Translations under genes and position numbers: made by a program
Source: Aestuariivivens sediminis
Lineage (GTDB): Bacteria; Bacteroidota; Bacteroidia; Flavobacteriales; Flavobacteriaceae
Reading direction: 5' to 3'
Assembly: GCF_022662105.1 (NCBI RefSeq)
Contig: NZ_JAKMCP010000002.1
Coordinates: forward strand, 558,001-622,000
Length of the DNA: 64,000 nt
Notes under the pieces: model-generated
Database searches by the model: none
Told to the model about the DNA's origin: nothing
What the model saw: the letters and a program-made list of their open reading frames with translations, nothing else
Part shown: positions 8,748-16,798 of the stretch, piece after piece
Layout of the letters: the number at the start of each line of letters is the position of its first letter
Position numbering within the stretch: position 1 is the stretch's first letter

Positions 8748-9590
8748 CTATTTCACTTCCAATAGTGCCCAAACCGGTTTGTGATCCGATAATGGTTTTT
8801 CCATTTCAATAATATCCCCATCTAAAACTTTCATTTTTAAGGGATTATACATAATGTGATCGATTACCTCTCCATTACCTTCGTCTTCCGGCGCGAGGGC
8901 ATTGTAGGTATTGCGCTTTGTACAATCTATTCCCAATTCTTTCCAGTGAACATCCAAATTGATATCCATAAACATTTTATGATAGGCGTTTATGCTATCT
9001 TTATTTATTGGAATGAAATTAAAGTCTCCAGCCACCACCGCCAATTCTTTATTTTGACGTTCCTTTAGATAATCAACAAAAGTTTGGACTTTATTCGTGG
9101 TTTCATCAATATGGGCCTGGTCTCGCCATCCAAATGGAAAATGTACAGCATAAATAGTAAATTCGATATCGTTAATTTTTGTTTTTACACGGGTAGCGGT
9201 ATGTAGGGTATCGGCCATTAAAACCTCTTCCGGATTGAATAAGGAGGTACGGCTGGCAATAGTTTTATACTTATCTTCGTGCCCTGCCGTTGAGTATTTC
9301 CCTACCACAATGTGATTTAATCCCATCACCGAACCTACCTCTTTTGTCCAATCTCCACCAGGAGCCTCAGAAAAACAAACCACATCAAAATTGTAGCCTT
9401 TGAGCGCCTTCCCAATTTCCGCTGCCGAGGCATTTTTGCTGTACTCTACATTGTATGCGGCTAATTTAATTCGGCTGGCATGTTCTGACTCTACTGCTTT
9501 TCTGCCTGTTTTTTTCCCGCAAGAGAAAAGTAAGACGGCCAGTAGTAAAAAAAGTGTTGGTCTCATTTCCATAAATTTTTTTGAGTTCAT
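8748..9590 (-). CDS. Endonuclease/exonuclease/phosphatase-fold lipoprotein (EEP 1)
   Basis: 280 aa. A lipoprotein signal (LLLAVLLFSCGKK) places it in the periplasm or outer membrane. The EEP metallo-phosphoesterase motifs are complete: AAYNVEY near the start of the fold, CFSEAPG, AVHFPFGW, AGDFNFIP, VIDHIMYN and a terminal LSDHKPVWALL. The family hydrolyses phosphodiester or phosphomonoester bonds with Mg2+ (DNases, sphingomyelinases, inositol phosphatases). It is the second gene of a two-gene operon, 16 bp after the GH92 gene. Inference: it may release phosphate or cleave a phosphodiester on the glycoconjugate attacked by the mannosidase. The first ATG is used, but internal Met7 or Met9 would also give a valid signal peptide. 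Confidence 0.85.
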   Translation of the reverse strand: MNSKKFMEMRPTLFLLLAVLLFSCGKKTGRKAVESEHASRIKLAAYNVEYSKNASAAEIGKALKGYNFDVVCFSEAPGGDWTKEVGSVMGLNHIVVGKYSTAGHEDKYKTIASRTSLFNPEEVLMADTLHTATRVKTKINDIEFTIYAVHFPFGWRDQAHIDETTNKVQTFVDYLKERQNKELAVVAGDFNFIPINKDSINAYHKMFMDINLDVHWKELGIDCTKRNTYNALAPEDEGNGEVIDHIMYNPLKMKVLDGDIIEMEKPLSDHKPVWALLEVK

Positions 9591-9606
9591 AATTGTGTTT
9601 AAATAT

Positions 9607-12600
9607 TCAATCTTTCATAAAAAGCATAAATTCATTAATTTCCTTTGCCGAAAGTGCCTTTTCAAAGATCATCAGCTGATCAATGTAGCCATCAAATACG
9701 CGGTCAGGATGGCTTGCATTTCGTCCAATATTCCATGAATGATCCGTAGTTCCGGTAAAATTGATCCCCTCTTCCAAAGGCTTTGTCACCATGAGTTGTC
9801 CATCAATATACAGCTTTAAGGACTGGCCGTCACTAACACCGGCCAGATGATGCCAGTTTCTATTCCAGTCTGTTGGTAACAGCGTGTAAGCTTCGCCCCG
9901 TTGATATCCGCCAGAATAATAATTTACTTCCGTATTACTTGCCCGTACCTGAATAACGTTCAAATCCCCTTTACTAATAATGTCAGAAAAATTTTTTTCA
10001 TCCATCGGATAAACCCAAAGCATGATCGTCATGACTTTTCCATTTGCGATTTTATCATATTTAGCATGATTGGGGATTTCAACGAACGCCTCCTTGAAAG
10101 CGTTCGTTTTAATTGCCTTTCCAAAAATACCGTCTACCCATTCTACCCCTCCATGAACGATTGCAGGGTTATTTAAATACGAGAAATCTTCTATATAGGC
10201 TACGCTAGTGGTATTAAAATCAAAAGCCATTATAGGTTTAATACATTTATTGTAAACCACTTCTTCCGAAAAATCAGGCCCGTATACTAACATGGTTTTA
10301 GCCTTTGTTTTTCCTACGCTTATCTGATAGTGCCCTTCCTTAGTAAAACTTGTTACGAACTTTATATTTCTAACCTCTCCTGGTTCCAAATGAAGGGTAA
10401 AATGGTCTTTTATTTTTCCGTTTATAAATAATTCAACATGTTCAGTTCCGGGAAAACTCCCGATATTTTTCACCCTTGTTTTTATGTCAACATCAGCATT
10501 CAACTTTGCTATAGATGGTAATGGCAGCATTAAACTTTCATAGCTAAATTCAGCCTTTTTATCTGCTTTTATCTCAATAGTTTGAGTGGGCTCCTCGTTA
10601 ATCCTAATGTTGTATATGCCTGGTTTATAGAATTTTAGAGAAGTTGTTTTTGAGGTGCTCCCCAGACCATCAATAAGAAACCATTTGGTCTCTTTCAAAC
10701 TGTCGTTGATAAAAATATCTATAGGCACGGAGCCTGCACAGTCGCGTTTATTCTGAATTGAAATAGAAATTTCCACGGGTTCTCCTGCTCCCCGTTTATC
10801 TTTTGAAAGTTCCCATTTTTTTATTTTAAAATCCGGTTTTGTTTTGGTTTCTGAAAACGGTAAAGCCGTTTGTTTTATGGTTCTCATTGTTGGGTGTTCA
10901 CCCATTTCAAATGTTAAGGTACCCCCTGATATAATATCCTGATGACTCAGCCATAGCTTATGGTATTCATTAGCATTCAGGCTTACAGATTGTATATATT
11001 TATTTTTCTTAGAAACTTGTTGAGCATAGACAACAAAGGGTTTACCTCCCGAAGGTGAAATGGTAACTTTTTCAAAGATAGGCGCTCCCATAATATATTC
11101 CGGGGTTCCCGGGCAAACAGGATAAAAGCCCATCGCGCTAAAAACATACCATGCTGAAAGTGCTCCCAAATCGTCATTTCCGGAAATTCCACCAGGATGA
11201 CTGCTGTAGTCTAATTCAAGAATATGTCTTACAACTTCCTGCGTTTTCCATGGTTTCCCTGCATAGGAATACAAATAGGCATTATGTAATTGTGGTTCAT
11301 TGTCATGAACATATTGCCCGGTATGAAAACAAGTATCCAATTGCTTTACAAATTCTTCATTACCCCCAGCCAGATTTATTAAACCCTGAATATCGTGGAT
11401 ACTTGACCAATTGTAAGACCATTTATCGCCTTCACTATAGCCTCCTTTTGCCCAGTCACCTGACACTGTTTTTGCCGTCATAAACTTCGTTTCAGGATTA
11501 TAAATGTTTTTATAATACCTGCTCTTTTCAATAAGTAGCTTATAATCTGACTCTTTTCCCAGTGCCTTGGCTATTTGTGCCATTGCCCAAAAATTATAAG
11601 TGTATTCCATGGTTTTAGTCACCGAGTAACTCTTTTCGGCAGGCACATAATTAAGCGCGTAAAAACTTTCTATATCCCTTCTGCCATACGGTGGAATCAT
11701 CAGGCTCGCCTGCATGGCCTCATAGGCTTTATCAAAATCAAAATCAATTCCCTTAAAATAACTATCCACCAGAATAGGAACATTATGCACTCCGGTCATG
11801 GGTCCAGGATCCATAAGGCCCGCCTTATCATATTGTTCAAGTACGGATTGAACCATATCCCTTTGAATCTCGGAATCGAGCAATGTTAATAGCGGCTGTT
11901 TGCACTTATAGGTATCCCAGGGCGATAGATTAGCGTACCGTTTTGGTTCTTTGAAATCTGAAATAATCTGAGGAGCCAGATACGTGTGATAAAGGGCAGT
12001 GTAAAACAATTCTTTGTCCGTTTCATTATTCCCTTCAACCATGATACGTTTTAGCTGTTCATGCCATACTTGGCGCGCATCATCTTTTATTACATTAAAA
12101 TTCCAATTCGGAATTTCAGCAATAAGATTTTTTGCTGCTTTGTCCTTTGATGATAATGAAAATCCAATTTTAACTAAAACTTCAGACGCATTTTCCTTGA
12201 GCCTTAAGAGAACGTTGTTCGAGTTGCAATTAATGGTTTCTATGTTCTCATCAAACATCAAAACAAAATGGTAACCATGACTTTTCCCCGTAATTTTACC
12301 CTGAGAATCTTGTTGGGCTTCTTCAATATCATGAATTAAAATGGCATTTGATTTTCCTATTTCAAAAGTGAATCTAAAAAAGGCTGCATATACTGTGGCC
12401 GTCATTTCTGCCTTAACTGCGTAATCCTCTAAAAACACAGAATAGTACCCTGGTGTTGCTATTTCATTGTCATGTTCAAATGCCGATCCCACAGATGCTT
12501 TGCGGTTTAAATTACCTGTGATAGGCATAATCTGAAAATGACCTTTAGAACCATGAGGGTAGCCACTAATATGATTCAGGAGACTGAAAGACCTAATGAA

Positions 12601-12810
12601 ATTTGTGTTATAATGGTAATCCTCCGGGGTCACCTGTACCATTCCAAAGGGAAGAATCGCCCCGGGATAAGTGCCTCCATTTGCTTCCCAAATTGATGGG
12701 CGTATTGAATTTTCTGTTCCAATAAAGGGATTTACATAATCAACGGGGTTTTGTGTCCGGGCCACAAGAGACCAGAAGATAATCATGAAAGAAAGAAATT
12801 TAGTTTTCAT
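9607..12810 (-). CDS. GH92 alpha-mannosidase with CARDB-like and LamG domains
   Basis: 1067 aa, against about 750 for a plain GH92. A signal peptide (SLVARTQ) leads into the GH92 hallmark DYVNPFIGT and GGTYPGAILPFGMVQVTPE, then HISGYPHG. The catalytic (alpha/alpha)6 part carries DNEPQLHNAYLYSY (Glu505), GISGNDDLGALSAWYVFSAMGFYPVCPG (Asp546-547) and SHQDIISGG. GH92 enzymes are Ca2+-dependent exo-alpha-mannosidases. The usual NEPSH appears here as NEPQLH, an unusual change next to the catalytic Glu that could alter linkage preference. Residues ~660-850 look like two CARDB-type Ig modules, and ~870-1060 form a LamG/concanavalin-like domain (LWVYPMDEK, WHHLAGVSDGQSLKLYIDG), probably binding glycan. 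It is first in an operon with EEP 1. Confidence 0.92.
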   Translation of the reverse strand: MKTKFLSFMIIFWSLVARTQNPVDYVNPFIGTENSIRPSIWEANGGTYPGAILPFGMVQVTPEDYHYNTNFIRSFSLLNHISGYPHGSKGHFQIMPITGNLNRKASVGSAFEHDNEIATPGYYSVFLEDYAVKAEMTATVYAAFFRFTFEIGKSNAILIHDIEEAQQDSQGKITGKSHGYHFVLMFDENIETINCNSNNVLLRLKENASEVLVKIGFSLSSKDKAAKNLIAEIPNWNFNVIKDDARQVWHEQLKRIMVEGNNETDKELFYTALYHTYLAPQIISDFKEPKRYANLSPWDTYKCKQPLLTLLDSEIQRDMVQSVLEQYDKAGLMDPGPMTGVHNVPILVDSYFKGIDFDFDKAYEAMQASLMIPPYGRRDIESFYALNYVPAEKSYSVTKTMEYTYNFWAMAQIAKALGKESDYKLLIEKSRYYKNIYNPETKFMTAKTVSGDWAKGGYSEGDKWSYNWSSIHDIQGLINLAGGNEEFVKQLDTCFHTGQYVHDNEPQLHNAYLYSYAGKPWKTQEVVRHILELDYSSHPGGISGNDDLGALSAWYVFSAMGFYPVCPGTPEYIMGAPIFEKVTISPSGGKPFVVYAQQVSKKNKYIQSVSLNANEYHKLWLSHQDIISGGTLTFEMGEHPTMRTIKQTALPFSETKTKPDFKIKKWELSKDKRGAGEPVEISISIQNKRDCAGSVPIDIFINDSLKETKWFLIDGLGSTSKTTSLKFYKPGIYNIRINEEPTQTIEIKADKKAEFSYESLMLPLPSIAKLNADVDIKTRVKNIGSFPGTEHVELFINGKIKDHFTLHLEPGEVRNIKFVTSFTKEGHYQISVGKTKAKTMLVYGPDFSEEVVYNKCIKPIMAFDFNTTSVAYIEDFSYLNNPAIVHGGVEWVDGIFGKAIKTNAFKEAFVEIPNHAKYDKIANGKVMTIMLWVYPMDEKNFSDIISKGDLNVIQVRASNTEVNYYSGGYQRGEAYTLLPTDWNRNWHHLAGVSDGQSLKLYIDGQLMVTKPLEEGINFTGTTDHSWNIGRNASHPDRVFDGYIDQLMIFEKALSAKEINEFMLFMKD

Positions 12811-13208
12811 TAAATTAAATCATTATCATGTTCTAAAACATTACTCCTCTATACATCAATTGTCAGCAACACCTCATTCTCTTTTGAGATCATCTGCCGG
12901 ACATCACAAGCTTGATTTTAAAAGGAAACCCTTATTAATTCTGATATTGTCCCAGAATACAATTATCCATTTTATAGCAAATTAAAGCAATTTTATGCCA
13001 TAATAAATAAGAATGTTATACGTATTGCAATTTTGAATACCTACTTAGCTGTAGCGTTATTAAATAATTAACGGTTTAACTTAAAATCGGAAACCAAGAA
13101 AACACGCATACAAAAAACGATTTTAGATTTTATTAAGATTTATTTAACCTGATGCACATCATTTCACGCTTTAAATGTTCTAATTACATTACTGTACAAA
13201 TAACTGTA
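12811..13208. other. Divergent intergenic region (GH92 operon / small lipoprotein)
   Basis: About 400 bp between the GH92 start and the lipoprotein at ~13.2 kb, which must contain both promoters. Short open frames here lack any protein-like character. No exact TAnnTTTG box or TGTTACA repeat stood out on either strand, so module A may not belong to the same regulon as the main PUL. Confidence 0.45.
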
Positions 13209-13220
13209 ATGATGACAAAA

Positions 13221-13592
13221 ATGAAAAGACATTTAAAAACTGTCGCTTGTTTTTTAACCTTTTTGATATTGATTCAGGGGTGCTCAATATATAAATCCGT
13301 ATCTGCTCCATATGAAGAGGCTATGAAACATAATGCCCGGGTTCGAGTAAAGTATCCAGATCAATTTGCACTTAGATTCAATAGAATAGAGATCATTGAT
13401 GATGACCTATATGGTGTCAAAAAAGTGAACGGTAGAATTGTAAAAACCCTTATTAACAGAGAAAAAATTAAAAAAATACAGGTGAAAGACAAAACATGGT
13501 CATGGATAGTCTTTCTTGGAATTCCAGTTATTTATATTGGTATATTAGTAGCTACGGTTGATGACTGGTTTACAATTGAATGGGGAAATTAA
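13221..13592 (+). CDS. Hypothetical lipoprotein with C-terminal membrane segment
   Basis: The frame is open from 13152. The best start is 13221 (MKRHLKTVACFLTFLILIQGCS), which begins a clean lipoprotein signal with Cys at residue 21; ATGs at 13209 and 13212 are also possible. The mature part has a short beta-rich segment (ALRFNRIEIIDDDLYGVKKVNGRIVKTLINREKIKKIQVKDK). This looks like a repeated pattern seen in small Bacteroidota lipoproteins that report a hidden-residue or PDZ-like strand set. It is followed by a hydrophobic segment (WSWIVFLGIPVIYIGILVATV) near the C-terminus. I do not recognise a family function. It stands alone on the + strand. Confidence 0.65.
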   Translation: MKRHLKTVACFLTFLILIQGCSIYKSVSAPYEEAMKHNARVRVKYPDQFALRFNRIEIIDDDLYGVKKVNGRIVKTLINREKIKKIQVKDKTWSWIVFLGIPVIYIGILVATVDDWFTIEWGN

Positions 13593-13986
13593 GTAATTTG
13601 AGCTATCCAATATTAAAAGTGGTTATCCAACCATTAAAACAGGCCCAATCGAATCAACAGCGCCATTGCTATTTGAGAACGCTTTATGATCCTGAATCAA
13701 CCCCTTCGAATTGCTCGATATTCTATTAATAATTGAATCTATACGTCGTGGTTAATTGTATTGGCATTGATATCCTAAGGGAATTCAAAAAGGGTTCAAT
13801 TTGTAGCTTCCCCATGCCTTTTAATGTAAGCTCTCAATCGTTTTTTTCAATACCAATTGCTATTCTATTTTGTTTCCTTACAGGGTTACTAATTACGGTT
13901 TAAAAAATGATTCCTCTCTTTAAAGACAAAAGGGTTCTCATTAAATAGTTTGTGGAAATTTTATACATAATCATAAATTATAACCG
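13593..13986. other. Convergent intergenic region, nothing identified
   Basis: Almost 400 bp between two converging transcription units. I see no gene, strong terminator hairpin, tRNA or repeat. Confidence 0.45.
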
Positions 13987-14496
13987 TTATTTAATACGGG
14001 TTTCATCTATAGTTTTAGGGATGCCCTGAGGGAATCGTGCAAACTTATGAAGTTGGTCCCAGGTCACATGCTCAGGGTATTTCATCCAATAAACATTCTT
14101 TGAGTTGATCCCTGCTGTTACTGAAACATTTACAGGCAGTGTAAATACCCCCCAAAAACCATGTCCTATTGAAGTAAGGTTCATTAAACTCGCCCAGGTG
14201 TTTATCTTATCCGGATTGTCGACAGATAATGAAACCATAATTTCAGCTTTATCTATAGCATTTTTATCAATTGTAATCATATGCGTGGCATTTTGAATAG
14301 GTAATAATTTTATATGATTATCACTGACCTCTATGATTTCTCCTGTGATTTTTGAATACTTATTTTCATATTGGCATTTAAAATATAGTCCCTTCACATT
14401 ATTCTGAAAATCCTTTGGAGTAGACAAATATTTAGGTGAACTACATCCTTGGATGAAGACTATTGACACCATTAATATTTTGATTGACCCTTTCAT
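13987..14496 (-). CDS. Hypothetical lipoprotein (169 aa), second gene of a pair
   Basis: The open frame extends further upstream, but the start at 14496 (MKGSIKILMVSIVFIQGCSSPKYLS) gives a proper lipoprotein signal with lipobox IQGC. It also lies one base beyond the stop of the upstream gene, so the pair is tightly co-transcribed. The mature protein resembles the 13.2-kb lipoprotein in its signal (LIQGCS against FIQGCS). It has a beta-rich body (GLYFKCQYENKYSKITGEIIEVSDNHIKLLPI) that suggests a small barrel, and a hydrophobic patch (SLMNLTSIGHGFWGVFTLPVNVSV). No function can be assigned. It probably acts with the 533-aa partner in the envelope. Confidence 0.65.
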   Translation of the reverse strand: MKGSIKILMVSIVFIQGCSSPKYLSTPKDFQNNVKGLYFKCQYENKYSKITGEIIEVSDNHIKLLPIQNATHMITIDKNAIDKAEIMVSLSVDNPDKINTWASLMNLTSIGHGFWGVFTLPVNVSVTAGINSKNVYWMKYPEHVTWDQLHKFARFPQGIPKTIDETRIK

Positions 14497-14497
14497 A

Positions 14498-16099
14498 TTA
14501 TTGAATATCTGAGTATTTAGAATTCCAAAACACTTGTTCCATTTGTTGTTCCACAGCTTTATATTCGATGGCCAACTCCTTCCAGGTATGATCATCATTG
14601 GACAGCATTTTTTCTAATTTAGAAATATTCTTATCCCTGAGCCAACTCGCCCGAATCCATTCTAAATAATACCCTTTACTGGATAGGAATAATTCATATT
14701 CATCCTGATTCTTTAATTTCGGAATATTAAACTTGAAATTAAATTCATTTCCCGGAAAAGAAACCAAGTATTTATCATCATCTTTAATGACCTTCGCCAA
14801 TCCATCTGACTCCCCTTTTATTGCGGTTACTTCTGAAGGGTATATTTTAGTTGCAAAAGGGGCCTCAGTAATAGCAGAAAGGCCTAAATAGTCTATACGC
14901 CATAACCCTTTGGTTAATTCTATTTTAATTTTTAGTTTCCCTTTGTTAGACAACATTTTTGGTAAGGGTGCTATTATTAAGTTTTTTGAAATTGGGCCTG
15001 TTTCATACAATTCATCAAAAAACTCCCAACTTTCATTTTCATTATTCCAAACGTATAATTTAATTTTACCCAGTAATTTAAAGGGATTACCTAATCGCTT
15101 TTTGACTGCAGAGTTGGTTTCAATTTTAGCAAAGTAATCTCCTACTTCATCACCCATGTAGGAAATCCCATTATAGAGTAAAAATGTTGTTAGTAAGGTT
15201 TGTCTAAAATTAATAACCAGCCCTTGTTTGTTGCCGTAAACACCTTCAAAATCTAAATAAATGTCTTCTTTTTTTGTGAGATCCTGTTTATCTGTAAATG
15301 AGAAGAATTCCAAATCATCTATTTTAGATACTTGACTTAAAATGCTTGTCCCATTTATGGTTGCTCTTTTTGGTGTTACCATATGACGCGCCTTGTAAAA
15401 CGTATTCATGCGATCCTGAAATACAAACTCGGATCTTTTTTTAGGTACTGCCGTTAGACATATTTCATTAATTAAATGGGTTTCAAAGGCTTCATTTTTC
15501 ATGGTTAGATAAAAATCCTCCCTCGAGGTTTGTGTATTTAGGGCATCCATATCCAACTTTTCTAAAGCAGGAGAAATGGCACTTGAAAACCCTTCAGCTT
15601 TTGCATCATGAACAGAATGGCTTCTTTCGGTATAAAATGTGGGACATGAACCAAAGCAAGCTTTGGGGTTGGTAATGCATGCGATATCAATGATAAGATT
15701 TGCTCCTGTTAGAATAGCAAGTGTTGAAATTTTATCCTTGTCTGTAGATGTTATGGCATCAAGCTGATTGGTCTCTATGATGGCAATGTCATCAATATTA
15801 TGAGCCATTGAACCCTCTCTTATTTCAGTTCTGTTAAAATCAAACAATTTTCCATTACCCAATATGGAATCTTTCGACGCGTTTAGCTTCCAATCCCTTA
15901 ATAGGCTAACCTCACCATTCTTGAGATGAACTTTAAAAAACGCTTGATCATACAAATTTTGGTGAATGGAGTCGTTAAAGCCTCTATAGGCTTGTCTGAA
16001 ATCTTGTTTGATATACAATTTCCCGCACGAGTAAATAATAAATCCTATGAATAATAGAATTGTTATTGTCAAAATAAGATATTTAGTAGCTCTTGTCAT
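14498..16099 (-). CDS. Large envelope protein of unknown function (533 aa) with CFGSCPTFY motif
   Basis: Starts MTRATKYLILTITILLFIGFIIYSCGKLY, a single hydrophobic segment that acts either as an N-terminal anchor or as a weak lipoprotein signal (IYSC). Residues ~140-165 hold ANLIIDIACITNPKACFGSCPTFYTE, a Cys-rich motif that looks like a conserved signature, possibly a disulfide loop. The remainder is predicted mixed beta with no repeats and no recognisable catalytic set. It starts a two-gene operon with the 169-aa lipoprotein immediately downstream. The family name is unknown to me. The placement beside the PUL may be incidental because the genes do not share its operator. Confidence 0.7.
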   Translation of the reverse strand: MTRATKYLILTITILLFIGFIIYSCGKLYIKQDFRQAYRGFNDSIHQNLYDQAFFKVHLKNGEVSLLRDWKLNASKDSILGNGKLFDFNRTEIREGSMAHNIDDIAIIETNQLDAITSTDKDKISTLAILTGANLIIDIACITNPKACFGSCPTFYTERSHSVHDAKAEGFSSAISPALEKLDMDALNTQTSREDFYLTMKNEAFETHLINEICLTAVPKKRSEFVFQDRMNTFYKARHMVTPKRATINGTSILSQVSKIDDLEFFSFTDKQDLTKKEDIYLDFEGVYGNKQGLVINFRQTLLTTFLLYNGISYMGDEVGDYFAKIETNSAVKKRLGNPFKLLGKIKLYVWNNENESWEFFDELYETGPISKNLIIAPLPKMLSNKGKLKIKIELTKGLWRIDYLGLSAITEAPFATKIYPSEVTAIKGESDGLAKVIKDDDKYLVSFPGNEFNFKFNIPKLKNQDEYELFLSSKGYYLEWIRASWLRDKNISKLEKMLSNDDHTWKELAIEYKAVEQQMEQVFWNSKYSDIQ

Positions 16100-16647
16100 A
16101 GAGTTGTTTTTGGTTTTTATTAATCTTATACCCGGAACCTATGCCTTATTAAAGATTAAAAGGGATAGGGTTACCATGTATATTATATTTTTCATAACGG
16201 TACGTTTTTAAATTTTAATTAAAATTAAACCAGTTGAACTAGTTTGATGTCCAGAATAATTGCAGAAGAATAAATCCGGACCTTTTTTATACCTCTTAAA
16301 GCAATTTTCCACTACCAACTAATATAGAGGTATCTGCTTGAAGCGAAAATGATGGATATCAGTTTGGAACTGTTTATAAATTACCTTCTAGTTCTTTTTA
16401 AACCCTCTGTAAAAACCTGTTAAAAATTTTAAGCCTTAAAACCAAATACATCAAAGCACTCCATAATTTTAATAAAAAAGGGGCTCTTAATATGCAAATC
16501 CTGACAAGGTTTACTATTAGCTAAATCCGTTTTGTAAAGCACGTTATCTCGCTTTTCTTTATTGAATTCCCAAATGCCCTCATGTCTTAAGGTTTGTCAA
16601 AACCCCATAGTCGCACTCATGGGCTCCCCGAATAGGATTATCCATTT
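16100..16647. other. Divergent intergenic region upstream of PUL operon 1
   Basis: About 550 bp, AT-rich, between the 533-aa gene (reading left) and the PUL operon (reading right). No gene is seen. The right-hand end of the full gap carries the operator repeats listed separately (16648-16725). A weak inverted repeat CCCAT...ATGGG occurs near 16603-16622. Confidence 0.45.
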
Positions 16648-16675
16648 CGTAACATATTAGGGCAATTTTGTAACA
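16648..16675 (-). promoter_or_regulatory. Mirror-image HTCS-type operator (minus-strand orientation)
   Basis: CGTAACA (16648-16654) and TGTAACA (16669-16675) are 21 bp apart. On the minus strand they read TGTTACA-N14-TGTTACG. It sits 22 bp upstream of the plus-strand site and points the opposite way. It may strengthen binding or serve a leftward transcript. Confidence 0.5.
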
Positions 16676-16697
16676 TTTTGATTCAAGGTTTCAAAAT

Positions 16698-16725
16698 TGT
16701 TACAAATGTGTAGAGCAATGTTACA
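16698..16725 (+). promoter_or_regulatory. Putative HTCS operator, site 1 (TGTTACA-N14-TGTTACA)
   Basis: Two exact TGTTACA heptamers at 16698-16704 and 16719-16725, a 21-bp period equal to two helical turns. The first is embedded in TGTTACAAATGTG, which recurs exactly at site 2. It ends 73 bp before the first GH110 gene. Direct repeats spaced by two turns suit an AraC-type response regulator dimer. Assignment to the HTCS at 26779-30744 is inference. Confidence 0.65.
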
Positions 16726-16755
16726 GCCGTTTAAGATTGAAATCTATCAAAATCA

Positions 16756-16763
16756 TAAATTGA
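16756..16763 (+). promoter_or_regulatory. Possible -7 box of PUL operon 1
   Basis: TAAATTGA, an imperfect match to the Bacteroidota -7 consensus TAnnTTTG. It begins 30 nt after operator site 1, exactly the spacing found at site 3. Predicted transcription start is about 16770. Confidence 0.4.
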
Positions 16764-16798
16764 AAAAGCATTGAAAATGCCATGTAAAAATTTCATTT

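Noticed and set aside
12785-12985. 66-aa frame upstream of the GH92 gene
   Set aside because: It overlaps the GH92 start on the opposite strand, has no signal or domain and lies in the expected promoter region.
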